64,000 nucleotides of DNA from contig JALQBC010000032.1 in NCBI GenBank assembly GCA_023375675.1, positions 124,001 to 188,000 of the forward strand, in the 5' to 3' direction. Below are positions 33,701 to 47,330 of this stretch, piece by piece (the stretch's first letter is position 1; the number at the start of each line of letters is the position of its first letter). The notes under the pieces were generated by a model. That model worked only from the letters and a program-made list of their open reading frames with translations. It was not told where the DNA came from and made no database searches. Position numbers and translations under genes: made by a program. The stretch comes from Cytospora piceicola. Lineage: Eukaryota; Ascomycota; Sordariomycetes; Diaporthales; Cytosporaceae.

Positions 33701-35435
33701 CGTCGGGTGAGATGTGTGGTGTGGAAGTAATGATGCCCTGTGTAAGATGGGAAGGGACGATCAGATTGAAGCTCTAACGACAGCAGGCTTGAGTTGATCC
33801 CACTCAACCCCCAAAACCCTGGTGGCATTGGGATCAAAATCACAGGCCTTTCCTTCCACAAGTTGGCGCCTAATGAGGCCGAATGATATCACGTGTTGGA
33901 CATGGAATGGTGGTTCATTGATTGACTTGTTGATAATCCATCCATACGAAACATTTCATCTGCCTAATATGCTGGGCGGGTTGACGAACGGTTGGGGAAG
34001 GGATGTTGAGCACACTGTCGTCTTAGTGACCTTGTCTTTTCTTGTATCAGCCAAAGTAACTCAAGAGGACAATACGCGCAATGTGGCTCACTTGATGGAT
34101 CTAATTGCCAATCAGGTTTCATGATGGTAACTTCGCCCTTGGAACGGACGGTCTGTGTGTATGATAGAGGTTTTATTGGGACATATGAAGGGCGGAGGGG
34201 ACCCTTGATTAGGGGCCGGTATGTCACCGGGGGTGAGCTCTGTGGTTCGGGCATCATTAAACCAGCGGGCGGTATTTAGAAGCCGCGGATGCAGCTGCTA
34301 CTATGTAATCGAGAGGCAGGCTGATGGGGTTGCATATGAGCGACGTTGACGGTGGATGGAGTCGAGGGAAATCTCCACCTCAGAGCATCAGCCATCAAGG
34401 TCCTTTGTATTATGTCATCAATCTTATGAAGGAGATATTTATTTGACATAATATCAGATGGGAGATATATACACCCTTCAGGGCATCGTCTGATACTAAC
34501 AGCTGTTAAGGCTCCCCCATTCCATATAGACCATTAACCATAATATTGATCCCACCATCGAAGGCGTTATCAGACTTCCGGACGTCGTGGCTTGAGTATT
34601 TGTGGCTGAGCAAAACATATCAAGCATAAATGATATGGTTAACATCGCACTTTCACATGTGACTCTGGAGTGAAACTATAAGTTTAGTCATGCCAACTGG
34701 TCGAGCCATACATATCTGGCTTACCGATAGTCTTAGATTAAACAACTTGTAACAGAATCACTCCAGACAATCTTCAGTCGATTAGGAAGTTATAATTATG
34801 ACTCAATTGACAATGTTGCTGTACCTGTGTACGTACTGAGTTACGTTTCTGCCGAGATGGGACAGGGACACCAGCAGCTGGGAGAGCTTATCGGGAGACT
34901 AAAGTCTTATCAGCCCCGCAACCAAGACCTCTTGAGCCAATGAAAGAGCAAGTCTCCCTAGTCACTGCCCTTGGAGCCCCGCTATTAGATGTCGAAAAGC
35001 GGGCAGGTGCGCTTCATAATTTTTCGGGTTGATGCCACCCTTGGGCCATCCTTGCTGGTGCTTCACAGTCAGACAGTAAGAACATCCAAGTGCCCAGGCC
35101 CCAGACTGGCCATGTGAGCAAAAGACTGGACGTTGGGACAAAGCACAAAGCACATAGCTCCTGCTTCTCTCTTATATACTGGTAACCCCGCACTCTCCGC
35201 TACCGGCCTCGAGTCTCTGCCCCATGTTCTTTGCTCATGAGCGACTTGGTTCACTCGCAAGTCTACGCAACACCATCGCGACACCGGCCCGCCTAGATCC
35301 ATTCGCCGACTTTGGACGGTTCCGCCTGTGCTTGCGATAGCGGCAGCGGACAGGCACAGCCAATTATCACCATACTCTGTTCCCGACCGTCTGGGCCTTC
35401 AGTCCAATTCCGATCTTCCTCCGCCGTCACCGTGC
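33701..35435. other. Intergenic, promoter of the Zn2Cys6 gene
   Basis: No gene recognised. The stretch 34,380-34,830 is AT-rich. Confidence 0.4.
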
Positions 35436-37977
35436 ATGGACACCTCTGTTGCCACCGGAGCCGGCGCCGCTGCCTCAGCCTCGGCTTCCCAAGTTCAGGC
35501 TCAGGCACAGGCACAGGCACAGGCACAATCTCACGGTAATGGTGGTCCGGCCTCCTCCATGAGTCCGAACAGTCCCGTCTCCGTTCGGAGCCAGGTCCTT
35601 GCTCATGGCCCCGGTGTCGGTGCCAACGGCGGCCCCAAGCGGAAGAGGAGCTCCGTGGGCATGATGGGGAGTAGTCCTGGGAGCCAAGATGGCGACGACG
35701 ACATGATGGGGGACCATGGGGAGAAGAAGAGGCAACCTGGCGTCAAGAGAGCTTGTAACGAGTGTCGCCAGCAGAAGGTTCGTCAACAGTCCCTACTCTG
35801 CTGTACCCACCTACAGATCCAAAGTCTATTCCATCCGTCTCGAACCTGTCTTCTTGGGCGCCTCACAGTCGATTAGACAAACACGTTGTGTCATCTCCCC
35901 CTAAGTTGTACAATGTACCGGCCGTCGCTAATCAATGGCATTTTGCTATTCAAATAGTTGCGCTGCGATGTCGTCCAAGACCCCTTCACGAGCTGCTCAC
36001 GTTGCGTCCGCCTCAAGCTGGAGTGCAAGATCGAGTCCAACTTCAAGCGCATTGGCAAGCGCAGCAAACATGCCGAGATGGAGAGGGAAATAGAGAAATT
36101 GCGTCGCAACGTCACGAAAGCAAGAACACAGGGCTTCATCCCGGACGAGGACGACCCTATGGACTCGCAGCTGCAGTCTCCCGTCGTCGCGAGTGTCTAC
36201 TCCCATACTAGGCACCCGTCACTCATGGGCTCTGACGAGGCTGTCTCTTCTCTGCTGCACCTCAAGCGCGGCGGCTCCTACAGCATGCCCCGGATATGTC
36301 GGGAGCTCGAGGACGTGCGCTTGACCGAGGACGCTGAGTCCCATTTGTTCAACGAATATTTCGCCCACTACCACCCGTTCATCCCCTTCCTCAACCCTGC
36401 ACAATCTCCCGATCAGTACTATGTCCAGCATCCCCTACTTTACTGGGTTATAGTTTCAGTCGCCGCCCGCCGCTACCACCTCGATCCAGCCCTTCTTGGC
36501 GCACTTTCAGGGCCCCTTACTCGTCTGCTGTGGCAGACGATAGGAGACGTACCTAGCAGCCACCATGTCGTCAGGGCCCTCTGCCTTCTCTGCACATGGC
36601 CACTTCCTACCAGCACTTCTTCCTCGGATCCGACACAGATCCTGTGTGGGGTGATGCTGAAGGTTGCCACACTCATCGGTCTTCACCGGCCTCATCATAT
36701 CAACGATTTCTCCCGGGTCATCATCGACCTAGACAACGAACAACTGCATGACCGTGTAGTCACGTGGGCTGTCTGCAACGTTGTAGCCCAGACCATCGGA
36801 ACAGGCTATGGTCAGCCGGCATCAACTTTGTATGACTGGACTCTGGCCACCCGTCCTGGTGAATCGGGTCCCTTTCAACTGTCAGAAGAACTTGAGGCGA
36901 GGCTGCAAATCGAGAGGTTCTGCGACAAGGTCTCCAAGGAGATGTACAGCAATGCCAGCGACCCGCGAGGTGTTGCCGGTGACGAGCATCGAGCCATGCT
37001 GATGCGTGTCTATCGACGCGAGTTCAGTGAGCTCCATGCTTCCATCCTGTCTCGGAACCTTTCTCGGGTCGTGAATCTTCATCTCCGAGCTGCGGGACTT
37101 CATCTTCGACTCGCGGGGTTCTTTGACTCGCACAACACGCCTGGCTACATGGATGACCTGATGGGTCTATGGAGGGCTGCATGCAGTTTTCTGGACTACG
37201 TCTTGGAAAGTGAAGCCACTTCTCCTCGCGACCCCCGCGGGGGAGGTGATATCTTGCAATATGCTACGAACTACATCCAGCAGATGCTGGTCGCTGCCGG
37301 CTTTGCTCTGCTCAAGCTTATGCGTTCTTTCTTCGCAAAGTCAATAGACTTTGAGCGGGGCCGTTTGCTGTTCCACCGGACCATCACAGCTATTCGGTCG
37401 ACCAGCGTCGTCCAGAACGACCTCAACTGGCGGCTGGCCGAGCTCATGGTTCAGATATGGAACGGCGCCCGTGTCGATAACAAGAAGCAACCGTACCACG
37501 ATGAGGACTCGATCCACGAGATCGATGATAGCTTGCAGCTGCGAGTGCGCTGCAGGCACAGTATGAGTCTTGTGTATGACTCCATCTGGCACTGGAGGGA
37601 GGAGTACCAAGCTCGGGGCCGAGGGAACCTCGACTGTAAGTGAATCTATCATGTCCCCAACTGCATCCGTTGCTGACGGAGAGCACGCAGCGCTGAAACA
37701 ACCTACCAATCCAGATTCCGCAGACCAGTCTTCTGCATCATCGACGCATCTCGACCCTCCCTTGACCACCGGAGCACACGGTCTGCCGGCAAACCTACTC
37801 ACTGCTGCCAGCGGGCCTCTGACGCCTGGTGGCGCCTCGGGCTTTGGCGGTGCCCAAGGCGGGCTCGGCGGATCGAACTACGAAGGGACCAACTATGACT
37901 TCTTTGATCCCCAGCACTGGATGTTGGACGGGCTAATGGATTTCAACTACTCGTTCGTCCCGGAAATGGGCGCTTAG
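35436..37977 (+). CDS. Zn2Cys6 transcription factor, WAR1/PrtT/LEU3 type
   Basis: Exons 35436-35777, 35958-37635 and 37691-37977 give 768 residues; 35436 is the first ATG in frame. The binuclear zinc cluster has Cys at 107, 110, 117, 127, 130 and 137 (CX2CX6CX9CX2CX6C), and the first intron falls between the second and third Cys, restoring NECRQQKLRCDV. The linker FKRIGKRSKHAEMEREIEKL is the basic/coiled part found in LEU3, WAR1 and PrtT relatives. The middle region (about 210-600) is the usual fungal TF regulatory domain (HPFIPFLNPAQSPDQYY, MLKVATLIGLHRP). The N-terminus carries a QA-repeat tract and the C-terminus a Gly-rich segment ending in an acidic/aromatic FDPQHWMLDGLMDF motif, likely activating. 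The target pathway is unknown. The stop is a TAG followed by 100 more open codons. Confidence 0.88.
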
Positions 37978-38280
37978 GAAGCGGGCCAGACCACGGGACA
38001 AGGAACGTCGGGGCAAGGAACGTCTGGACATCAGGGAACAGTCACGAACCACGCAGCGCATGCTTTTGAGCAAGTGTATGGAAGTCAAGTAACTTCAGTT
38101 CCCCAAACAACATCCGTCAGTCAAGGGAGCTTCGGGTCACTAGGAGTGCAGATTCCCCAGGCGGCGTTGACCCCTGGATTGGGTACAACATTGCAGGATA
38201 CTATTGCTGAGCATGATTTAATGGCCGGACAGCACGAGGTGGCTTATATTCTCCAACGCCTTGATGGAAGCCGTTCATAA
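37978..38280 (+). other. In-frame continuation of the Zn2Cys6 frame past TAG
   Basis: After the TAG at 37975-37977 the same frame stays open for 100 codons to TAA at 38278-38280. It encodes a Gly/Gln/Thr-rich stretch (TTGQGTSGQGTSGHQGT), then SLGVQIPQAALTPGL and ends AYILQRLDGSRS. Composition continues the protein's C-terminal style. It may be former C-terminus lost to a C-to-T change (CAG to TAG), readthrough product, or chance. Confidence 0.5.
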
Positions 38281-38766
38281 TGTGATGTCTGTTTCGAAAG
38301 CCACGATGAAAGCGGGGAAAAGATTACGAAACTACAAACAGTCCCTGCGAACACCAATTGCCGCCAGCGGTCAGAAAGTTGGCATGCAGAAGACTCACCT
38401 ACTGCGGGGTTGATTATGATGCTACGGCCGACATGAGCGTCTTTTTGGAGAAGCGTTTACTTAGACTCAGTCGAAGGCGAGCCTATAGGCTGCGCAATCA
38501 AATACACGAGGTGTCTACATGTGGGAACGGCAAGGGCAAGGGGGCATAGAAAATTACGGGCCGGGGTGCAACACACGATTCTTCATGACGCTTGCAATGT
38601 CTTTCGAGCGCTGTACCTATGAGACTGGGATTTACGAGGCGCATATGGACGGACGCAAGCATCTTTTTATTCCTTCATTTTGGGTTTCTCCGGCTGGCTG
38701 AGAATGTAGTACCTGAGCAGGTAGGCCAGGGGAGGGAAACGGGGGGCTGGGAAGATTGTTCTGATG

Positions 38767-38794
38767 GTGTTTGTGTTTGTGTTTGTGTTTGTGT
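38767..38794. repeat. (GTGTTT)n microsatellite
   Basis: Over four copies of a GTGTTT hexamer just beyond the Zn2Cys6 gene. Confidence 0.85.
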
Positions 38795-39482
38795 ATAAGC
38801 GGATGCAGGCGTGGGAAAATACCCTCTTACCCACGAAGCACACGAAACAAATTTAGCTAATTCCACTCGCCGTCGTCATTGTCGTCACTATTGTCATTAT
38901 CGCAGCTTGTCTACTTGGTTCCTTGCCCTGTGTGTCCGTCGCCAGCGTGAGGTAGCATCATGCATGATGCCGATCTCGCCGTTCCAGGTTTCTAACAATA
39001 GCACGCATGGGCTATCTTTTGTGATATTGCAATGTGCCAACGGAGCGCAACGCCGCCTCGTGGGATTTGTCTTCTTCTCTCTTTTTTTCCGTCTGAAACC
39101 GATGCCCTCGTGGCCGATCGGGCGGCGTGGCAGTGGATGGTGGTGTTGGTATGTAGCAGTGCATGAGAGCCAAAGCATCGCGGCGGCGCAGCCCGGCCAC
39201 TTCCAGCCACACCGGCACGTGTCTCGCGCTGAAGACGGTGGGTGCGAGGTGACGCTTTGGTGATGGTGGTGTGGGGTGAGGTGGGAGACGGCCATTTACG
39301 CCCTGAAAGTTAAGCTTTCGCAGCTACGCATACAGACAGACTCACACCGGTGACTGGATGGGTGAGAGGGTCGCGGTGGGAACTCGACATCACAACCCAC
39401 ATTAATCACCCCGGCTCTCTTGAGCGTGTTGGTGGCAGCTAAAATAAGAGCTGCGGAGAACGGCTGTCTCCTTCAATTGACC

Positions 39483-39504
39483 TGACTGACTGACTGACTG
39501 ACTG
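39483..39504. repeat. (TGAC)n microsatellite
   Basis: Five to six tandem TGAC copies. Confidence 0.85.
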
Positions 39505-42500
39505 GCACTTGAAGCAGGCAGGAAGAGGCAAGGTTGACGGGGTTCTGTATTGCGACCCACCCCCCTACCCCCTCAACCTGGGCGGAGATTTTCTCGTTGA
39601 CTTTTCCATCTCCCTTCTAATGCGTCTTCTTTGCCCCTTGCCATGTCTGGTCTTTTTTTCTCTTCTCCTTAACTCCCTGTCGCCGGCATGAGGTGGGCGT
39701 CTCTGAGGATCCGGATCCTAGACAGCGCGCGGCGGAGGGCTTCCGCCCTCTCTCTGCTTATGTCCGGCTCCGAAGGATTCACTCCCCGGATCGGGGTCGG
39801 GCGAACGAGACCGACCTTTTACCCACCTGCGGTGTCGTACTATTGGTGGGTTTCCCCTTTCCCACACATGGACCGCAACCGTCCTTTTCCACGGAGTCGC
39901 GACCGCAATCGCCATCACTTTTGCAGCAACTGGGAGCAGGCCACTCACTACATGTCTATTCTACGCCGTCTCTCCATATGGGATCTGATGCTGATCACGA
40001 CATCCCGCCGGGGCCCCGGCTGCCTCCCTGACAACCTGCCTGCCTGCCTGCCTGGACAGGCGGTCAAGGTGTCCAGTTGTTCTTTCGAGCTGGTTCATTG
40101 AATGGGGAAAGGACTCGGGGCCGATGACCTGTCGCGCACATATCGTATGTACCACGATGGGGGTTGTCCACCCTCCTGACTGGGCGCTCTCGAGTCCCAC
40201 CTTGCTGTAGAGTTCTTGTATGTATGTATGTACCTGGGCTGCTGGTCTGAGCCAAACCGGCCGCTGGATACTACTAGGTAAGGCATGTGGTAGGCTGATA
40301 AGCGAGGAGTGAGTTCTGCATGTCTCTCTTACCTTCCTTTCTTTTCCCTTCCGGAATCCTTCCTCGCCTTGCCGGGCCCGACAACTCGGGTCGAGGTGGG
40401 GGCTGGGCAGCATGAGCGGCGACAAATGGTATAGGGCTCGAGACCCTCACAGCTGCAAGTTTTGGAGGCTTACTGCGTACGCTCTGGGTCCCTCATTCCT
40501 TCCCGGGGCCTTGGTCCCACAACGGTGAAAGGATCATGGGACGGAACCTCGATCCGGAGGGTCCCACGTCCCCTTTAGATCTGACGGTGCAGCATGTGGC
40601 TCTTCGCGTTTCCATCAATGAATGCGGTTGACCAGGTGGCTCGTGGTACCTGGAAGCCTTCCGCGAAGAGGGGGGGGAGGGGACGGGGAGAAGAACATCA
40701 CCATGCGTCTCATTATGTGGGCAGTATGGATCCCGGTCGACGGGCCGTCTCGCTGCTGAGGATCTTAATGACTGGGAGATTTGGTATCGCCTCCACTTGT
40801 CAGTGCCCTCCAGGGGGGTGTCGTGGCTCACTGCCGGGTCGAAACGTTCGATGGCTGGATGGTTCGACGACCAAGAACGTGTTGACTCTGCAGGGGGTGA
40901 ATATAAGGCCCACATATACCTGTGGACGGTCTTTTGGTGTTTTTGGTGGAGATGAGGGTACAAACTCGTCGTAGAAACATACTCCCCCGGATGTCTCTGT
41001 CGTTGCTTTTTTTTGATGCCATGCTCCCCATGCGAGTCCCCGTGTCGTCGATATATGACGTACTCGACTCGAAGGGGACTGGTCATTGGTAACATATCCT
41101 TTGCATATGGGAGTCCAGAACTTGGACAACATGCCCGCCGTTTCCCTTTCCGTACTCGTGCGTGGCAGATCCAATATGCACCCTCGGCTATTCTCCATGT
41201 TTGGTCCGGGCCCGGGCCGGAGAACGTCGACGCCCGTTGTGCATTTGGCCAGTGTACACCTCGGGGTGTGTGTGCCGCTCGCTGCCTGCGGGACAACACA
41301 ATGTCCGTACCGTTGCTTCGATGGGACTTCACATGCGAATGAATTAGAAATCCACAAAATCTCACGTCAGCCGTGCACCTTGGGACAAGAGTACGTGAGG
41401 GCCCAAGTTAGCACAGGCGTTGGCCTAGCTGCCTGAATATGGACGGCTGGAGACCGATGTCCTCCAGGTCAAATTGAAGCCACATGCAAATGCAAGTTGA
41501 GTATATCTTGGGGCTGTGCTAGAAGTGACGTACAGCCTGAGTTCTTACAGTTCTGTTGCTAGTTAGAAAAGTGTGTGTGACAGCCAGTGTAAGCCCCCAG
41601 GTCTTGTCAGCACTCAATTTGTAGGGCTGAACTGGGCAGTGCAATGTGGTCCCCAAGATGCTAGCAAGGCAGTGAAATGATACCGTTTGTAATCGGCCAT
41701 GGTTGGCGTAGTAGCCGCCTACTTTGTAGACATACATGACAGTACAGACCTCTGGTGCAAACATTAGACTCCCGAGGTCTCACTGCCCCCTTGTTACCCG
41801 TGCATATAGGGCCGGCTGTTGACACTCAACCGATGCAAATAACCATGATAAATAATCACACGGCTCAAGGCGTAATTTGTAACTCGGAAACCCACCATAG
41901 AGATGCCCAAATACATATTTACACTTTGAGCCTCATCGGGGCCTCGACCCGGCCCCGAACCCGGCCGGAGGTCCAGGCCAGCTCCAGGGCAGCCACTCGT
42001 TCAGCCTGAGGAAGAAGAGAGAGAAAAAAAAAGGCGGGTCCTTCCGCCCAGGGGGGCAAAAGGCGGAGAGACCACCGCAGTAAGCGCCGGCGAGGCAGCA
42101 TATGTCGTTATTCTCTCCCTTCTTCTCGAACCGTACTGTGCCTCCTTAATCTCGATTATCTTCTGGGCCTTGTCAGGCCTTGCTGTTGGTTGGCTTGTAG
42201 CTTGCGGTTTCTATTTCTCGCCCATCGATGCCGAGTCCTGTTCCGCCAACGTACCCACGCACCCACCTTCATCACCCCATGCCCGGCACATGTCTCTCTC
42301 CTTGCCTTCCTCCCACAGCCACTGGCGGGGGGGCTCACACAAGAGGAGGGCCCGGGGCTGTCTGCTCGCCTGCTGCTTGTCGAACACGGGCGAATGGGGT
42401 AATGGGGAAAGGGGTGGAGGGGGGGAGGGGGAGGTACCTAGCGTGGCTCGCTCGACGAAGCCTGAGAGGCACGCCGGCGGCACAGCGGGCCCAAATGTCG

Positions 42501-45500
42501 CATGTTGGTGGGGAGCCAGGTGGCCGTAGGGCGCGGCGCGGTCGCAGCTGCGGCGCCGCAGGCGATCCCTCCGGTCGCAGCAGCAGCAGCAGCATCAGCA
42601 TGCAGCAGCAGCATGCAAGGAGACGCTCTCGCGTGGGACTGGCCCGGGGGATTGGGACCTCGACGAGGCACATGAGGCAAGGCCGAGACAACCACATACC
42701 TCGCTCACATGGGCTCAAGCGGCGGCCGCCGCGGGGAGGGGACAGCGTGAGAGCTCTTGAGAGTCACCCGCTTCACCCGCGTCCTGCGTCAGCCCTCGCC
42801 GGTATTGGTCGAGGTCGGGCTTTTCGTCATGGCTGAGGACTCGAGAGCACGGTCCCGGTGAGGAGGGAGGGAGATAGACCCCGTATATCCCATCCCACAG
42901 AGGTGTGAAGGACCTCGGGAGAAAGCTCCGGGAAAGCTCTACAAGGTCTCGTCCATGTTTAGGCCTCGAGTGTGCCACATGTGCCAGATACCTGCCGGCA
43001 CTCAGGGCGAGACACGCCTGCTACTGGAGGGAGCTGATAGCACACTGATATCCGGGCTCGCCCAATCCCGCGCCTGCTTCATCGTCGACTGTGTGATGGG
43101 CCTCGAGGATCACGCTGCATGACGCACTCCCTCTTCAGGATGAAACAGGCGCTATACACGCGCCAACTTGCAGGCTCGCCCAGCACAGCCCTTCATCGCG
43201 TTGTCTGTCTTGGTTTCTCTCTCTTCCCACGATGGCGACTGTAGGAGAAGCTGGGTCAGGTCAAGACCCCGGCGGTCTCACGCGACGGCTGTGGCGGGCC
43301 ACCAGCCACCAGCAGGGCAGACCCATCTTGATCAAGCGAACGGAACGTTGTCATTACTAATATTGGAGGCCCTGGAATCAGTTCTCCCCCCCCCCCCTCC
43401 TTTGGCAACGAGATGAGATGGACGCCGTAGTATGCGGGATTGGGGCGTTGAGGCCCACCATTCTGTAGTCTCCTTCGCACGAGCGCGACAATCCTGTCAT
43501 CTCCCCTGGGCCCTTGACGGCTCAGGGACCGACAACAGAGGATGGAGCTGTTCTCGATAAGTCATATTCGACGTTCATTGCGGAGAAAGGGTACAAGAAA
43601 CCGGCCTGGTGTCGCCACCGTGGTCCCATCACTCCATTGGCCATGGCCCAGCGGAGTGTATGCCTCCCCTAGAACACTCGTCATAACCGGCCCTCTCACA
43701 TGCCGTCCTTGACCAAGCGACCGCAGGCACGGTGAAGCCCAGTGGTCTCTCTACCCCATACCCTGCCTGGCAAGGCGGAGGCCATTGTCGCCGAGTCACC
43801 GGTGGACGTGGTGGACAGTCGGTATGGTGGCCACATGGGCAAGAAAGAACAAGTCACATTACCCCTTGTGCAATAACAGTGACCTCGAGATGATCTGAGA
43901 TTACGGGAATCCTCCCTCGCTTGGAGCATAAAGGCATGTGGTCCTAGCTTATTGTCCTTGTTTCTCCTGAAGGTTTGGGTTAGCGTTGGACATGGGGGCA
44001 GGCAATGCCCAGACAGACGTGTTGTGTGTACTGTGTAGGTAGGCCGGCAAGGCAGACATGGGTCAGGGGTTGACCCAGTTGCTATGTATCCAGGGCGGGC
44101 TGGAAGGATGGCTGGATAACCCCGAGATTAGGACGGTAAGGGGAGTGGAAAACCCGCGAGGGGGATGTCTGGCCGGGTATACTCGGCGTGTGCCCTGGCT
44201 GACAGCGAAACATGGTGGTCCCATCTCGCTCGAACTCGACAAGGCCTGGCTCGTGTGTGATGAGGTTGGGGGATAAACCATTCCCGCGAGATTGTCGTTG
44301 CACTCGCTTGCACACCAGAGAAGTCCTGCGCTTGACCTACAGCGCCATAGAGGGGGATAGTTCGGGATGAACGGATACGAGGTCACATTATCCTGCGACG
44401 TCCTTCCTGTCTCGCTGATGGAGAGGAGAGATAACCCTTGAGGCTATCCTCGGCCCAGGACGACGGTGACTTCTACCAGGCGGTCCAACGTCGAGGCTAA
44501 GCGATACCCGCGGCTATACTTCCCGTATCAGCGTCTGACGGGAGATAGCGCGGTGATTCAAGGTTTGGAGAGACCAGAAGAGAGGAGGGGAAAAATCCGG
44601 CCAAATGGAGGGAAGAGGACCAGTTCATACAAGGGTTCACTTTGAGGGGGTTACGTGGCTTGCAGTGGGCTGTGGTGGTAGTGGTTGAGTTGCTAGGCCG
44701 GGTTTTCTCCGTAGTAGTTGGACTCTGACCTCTCCTGTGGGGGAGCGAGGCTCGATTGAGCGATCCGGACTGCTCATGTGGGTTGGACTGCCTGTGGTCC
44801 ATCGCGGAGTAGACGTGGGTTCTCCTGATAGCGTGGAGCCGGAAGCCCAATTCCGGAATGCAATCCCCAGCCCGCGTAAGCTGGCCTTATCCTGCTATCT
44901 GCTAGCCGACGTTGACGTCGTTCGGGTTCGTATATCATATACAAGTAGAAGGCTTGTTCTAGGTGAAGATAGTGATAACTCGGACGATCTTCCATTCCTT
45001 CCAAGGTTACGGTGGGTATGAGTGGCGGCAGTGGGCGGCTGGCGGTTGGTTCCCGGCGAGGCGGAAGCGCTGAGACGCACAACAGTCGTTGTGATCACCA
45101 CTTGCATCATCAACTATCGCGATTGCACTGATTCAGTTCCCAGATCATGGGGTCGAAATCAGGATGAAATTGGCCCGTTGGCTCGGCAAAAACGAGACCG
45201 GTCCGAGGAGATGTCGCATGCATGCACAGATAGACGCGGTCCAAACTGCGAACGACAGACGCGATACCGTGGAGCCGAGGAGGGCTGTGACGGGTTGTTG
45301 GGTTCGTCCAAGCCCAATCGATGGACCCAGAAGTCTGGGACAGGCGCTTCGAGAAAAACGCAAGATCAAGGTCAAGTCGTGATGGTCTGTCTCTCTGCGG
45401 CCCAAAAAGCAGTTCCTCCCCCCCCCCCATTATCTCCAGTCTGGATGGACATGCACTAGAGCTGGCTGCATGCAGCAGACCGCGGCGAAGTCAGCAATTG

Positions 45501-47287
45501 AGGCACAGTGAGCTGCTAGATGACATGTCCCTGTTCCAATTCCGGTGTTGAGGCGTTTCATCGGAAATAGAGCATAATCGAGCTGAGAGCTGGAGAAAGC
45601 TGATGACAGCTGACCGTCGTAGTCCGAGTCAAAGTCGAGGTTCATGTCCTGACGGAAGTTCCTTTCGAGATTGGTGTGTCAATAGTTTGTAGCTATTTCG
45701 TTGAGTATGTTCATAGTGGATACCCAGTCTATAACTCCTCTGAAGCTGCGTATTGCTGATTGCTGGCAGTTTTGTTTATCCACATGCGAATGATTTTGAT
45801 GAGCTAGTAAATATCTGGCCGGTCGGGTCAACGGCCAGGGTCACCAAGAAGAAACGACATCAAAATGGGAAACGACTTCGTGGTGAGGACAGCCTTGCGG
45901 TACATAGGACCCCTGTGAGGTGGAAAGTGGCGCAAGAGAGGGCCTCGGGCACGATCAGTACTCATCTGGGGCCCGTGACCCGCCATGGTCATGGCGGGCC
46001 GACCTCTGGGTGCTGTGTACCGGTTTGTGTATGTATATATACACTCCTTACATAGATAGATGTGTACATAATGTAGTGTAAGTTTGTGAACCCACTTCCC
46101 GTCGATTGGTCGGAGGGGAACGGTGCAGGGAATAAATTGCGGTCCAAAGGTGGATTCCCTGCGGGACACGTCGAAAACCCACAAGTCAGCTCGGTGAAAG
46201 AGCGGCAGTATCTGTACTTTGCCCTTCATCATCAGTGAGGTAAACATCATGTACAACAGAGGAGGGGCCCAGAGTAGGTTACGGGGACCCGGACACGAGG
46301 CCAAAGACCAAACCAGGAGAAGAAGGCTGGGCATTCACCGTCAGTCATGGCGTCTGAGTTCTGGAGCCAGCAAAGCAGGAGAGAACTCAGCCGAGTGGGC
46401 ATCGCATTGCATTTTGGATCTAGTGCCGACCGGGTTCCAGACGCATGCAGAGCCGAGAGTGTTGTGGATGCAGACAGATCCCGAAAAAGAGAGTGACTAG
46501 ACAGAAAGACGGCGTGAGAGATGCCGGTCAACCCTCGGTCCTTTCTTCTTCTGTCCATCGTTGTGCGCGTCAGCGTCACAGTGAGTCTGGATATCACTGG
46601 CATCTCTTGTCGCCCGTCTGGCGTTTCTCGCGGAAGCTTCATTGCCAACATTAGAAAATTGACGCGCTCCAGTTGAAGATGATCAAGTTTTCTCGTCATG
46701 TTGGGGGGAGTTTATTTTTGTTGGTAGAATGGGTCGCCTGTCGCCTTGGGCTGCCAATGAGTGTTGTGGTCGTCCCGGATTAAGCGCTGAGCTTGTGTGC
46801 TCCGTGGTCCAAGCTGGCAGACGTCTCCAGCACGTTACAGGGGGCCCCTGGCCGCTGTGCATGAGATTAAACTGTAAAAAGTCTAGCGGGATCCGACGGG
46901 ACGGCACGCACTTTGAGTGGCTCAGGGCTCGCATTCAGCCCCCAACCACCCCCACTTGGCTGCAGTTTCAAGTTTCACTGGGGGGTGGCCTCATTTACGC
47001 TTATCCCTGTGTATGTTAGGGTCTTTTCACGCCGTTACTGCGGATTCTTATGGTCAGAGCTACGTATGTATGTACGTCGTTCTCTGACCAAACAGGGGAA
47101 TGAACCGACTATCACCCCGTTCTTGATGTTTCCTGACCCTTTGATCGTCGCTCTTGGTGGAGGGGAGGGGGGGGGAGAGAAGAGGAAGAAGGGGGTCGGC
47201 AGACATTGATGCTCAACTGTGACCTGAGTCGAGCCTGTCCTGTCTTCCAAGGTTGATCGACTGGTCTGTCTTGTCTATCTTGTATTG

Positions 47288-47329
<42 letters not shown>

Positions 47330-47330
47330 T
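47288..47330. repeat. (TGTC)n microsatellite
   Basis: About ten tandem TGTC copies, the longest tetranucleotide array in the window. A shorter complementary (ACAG)n tract lies at about 49113-49136. Confidence 0.9.

Noticed and set aside
40493..41365. 290-codon minus-strand open frame
   Set aside because: No motif, no hydrophobic core pattern, overlapping open frames on both strands; looks like chance in GC-rich DNA.
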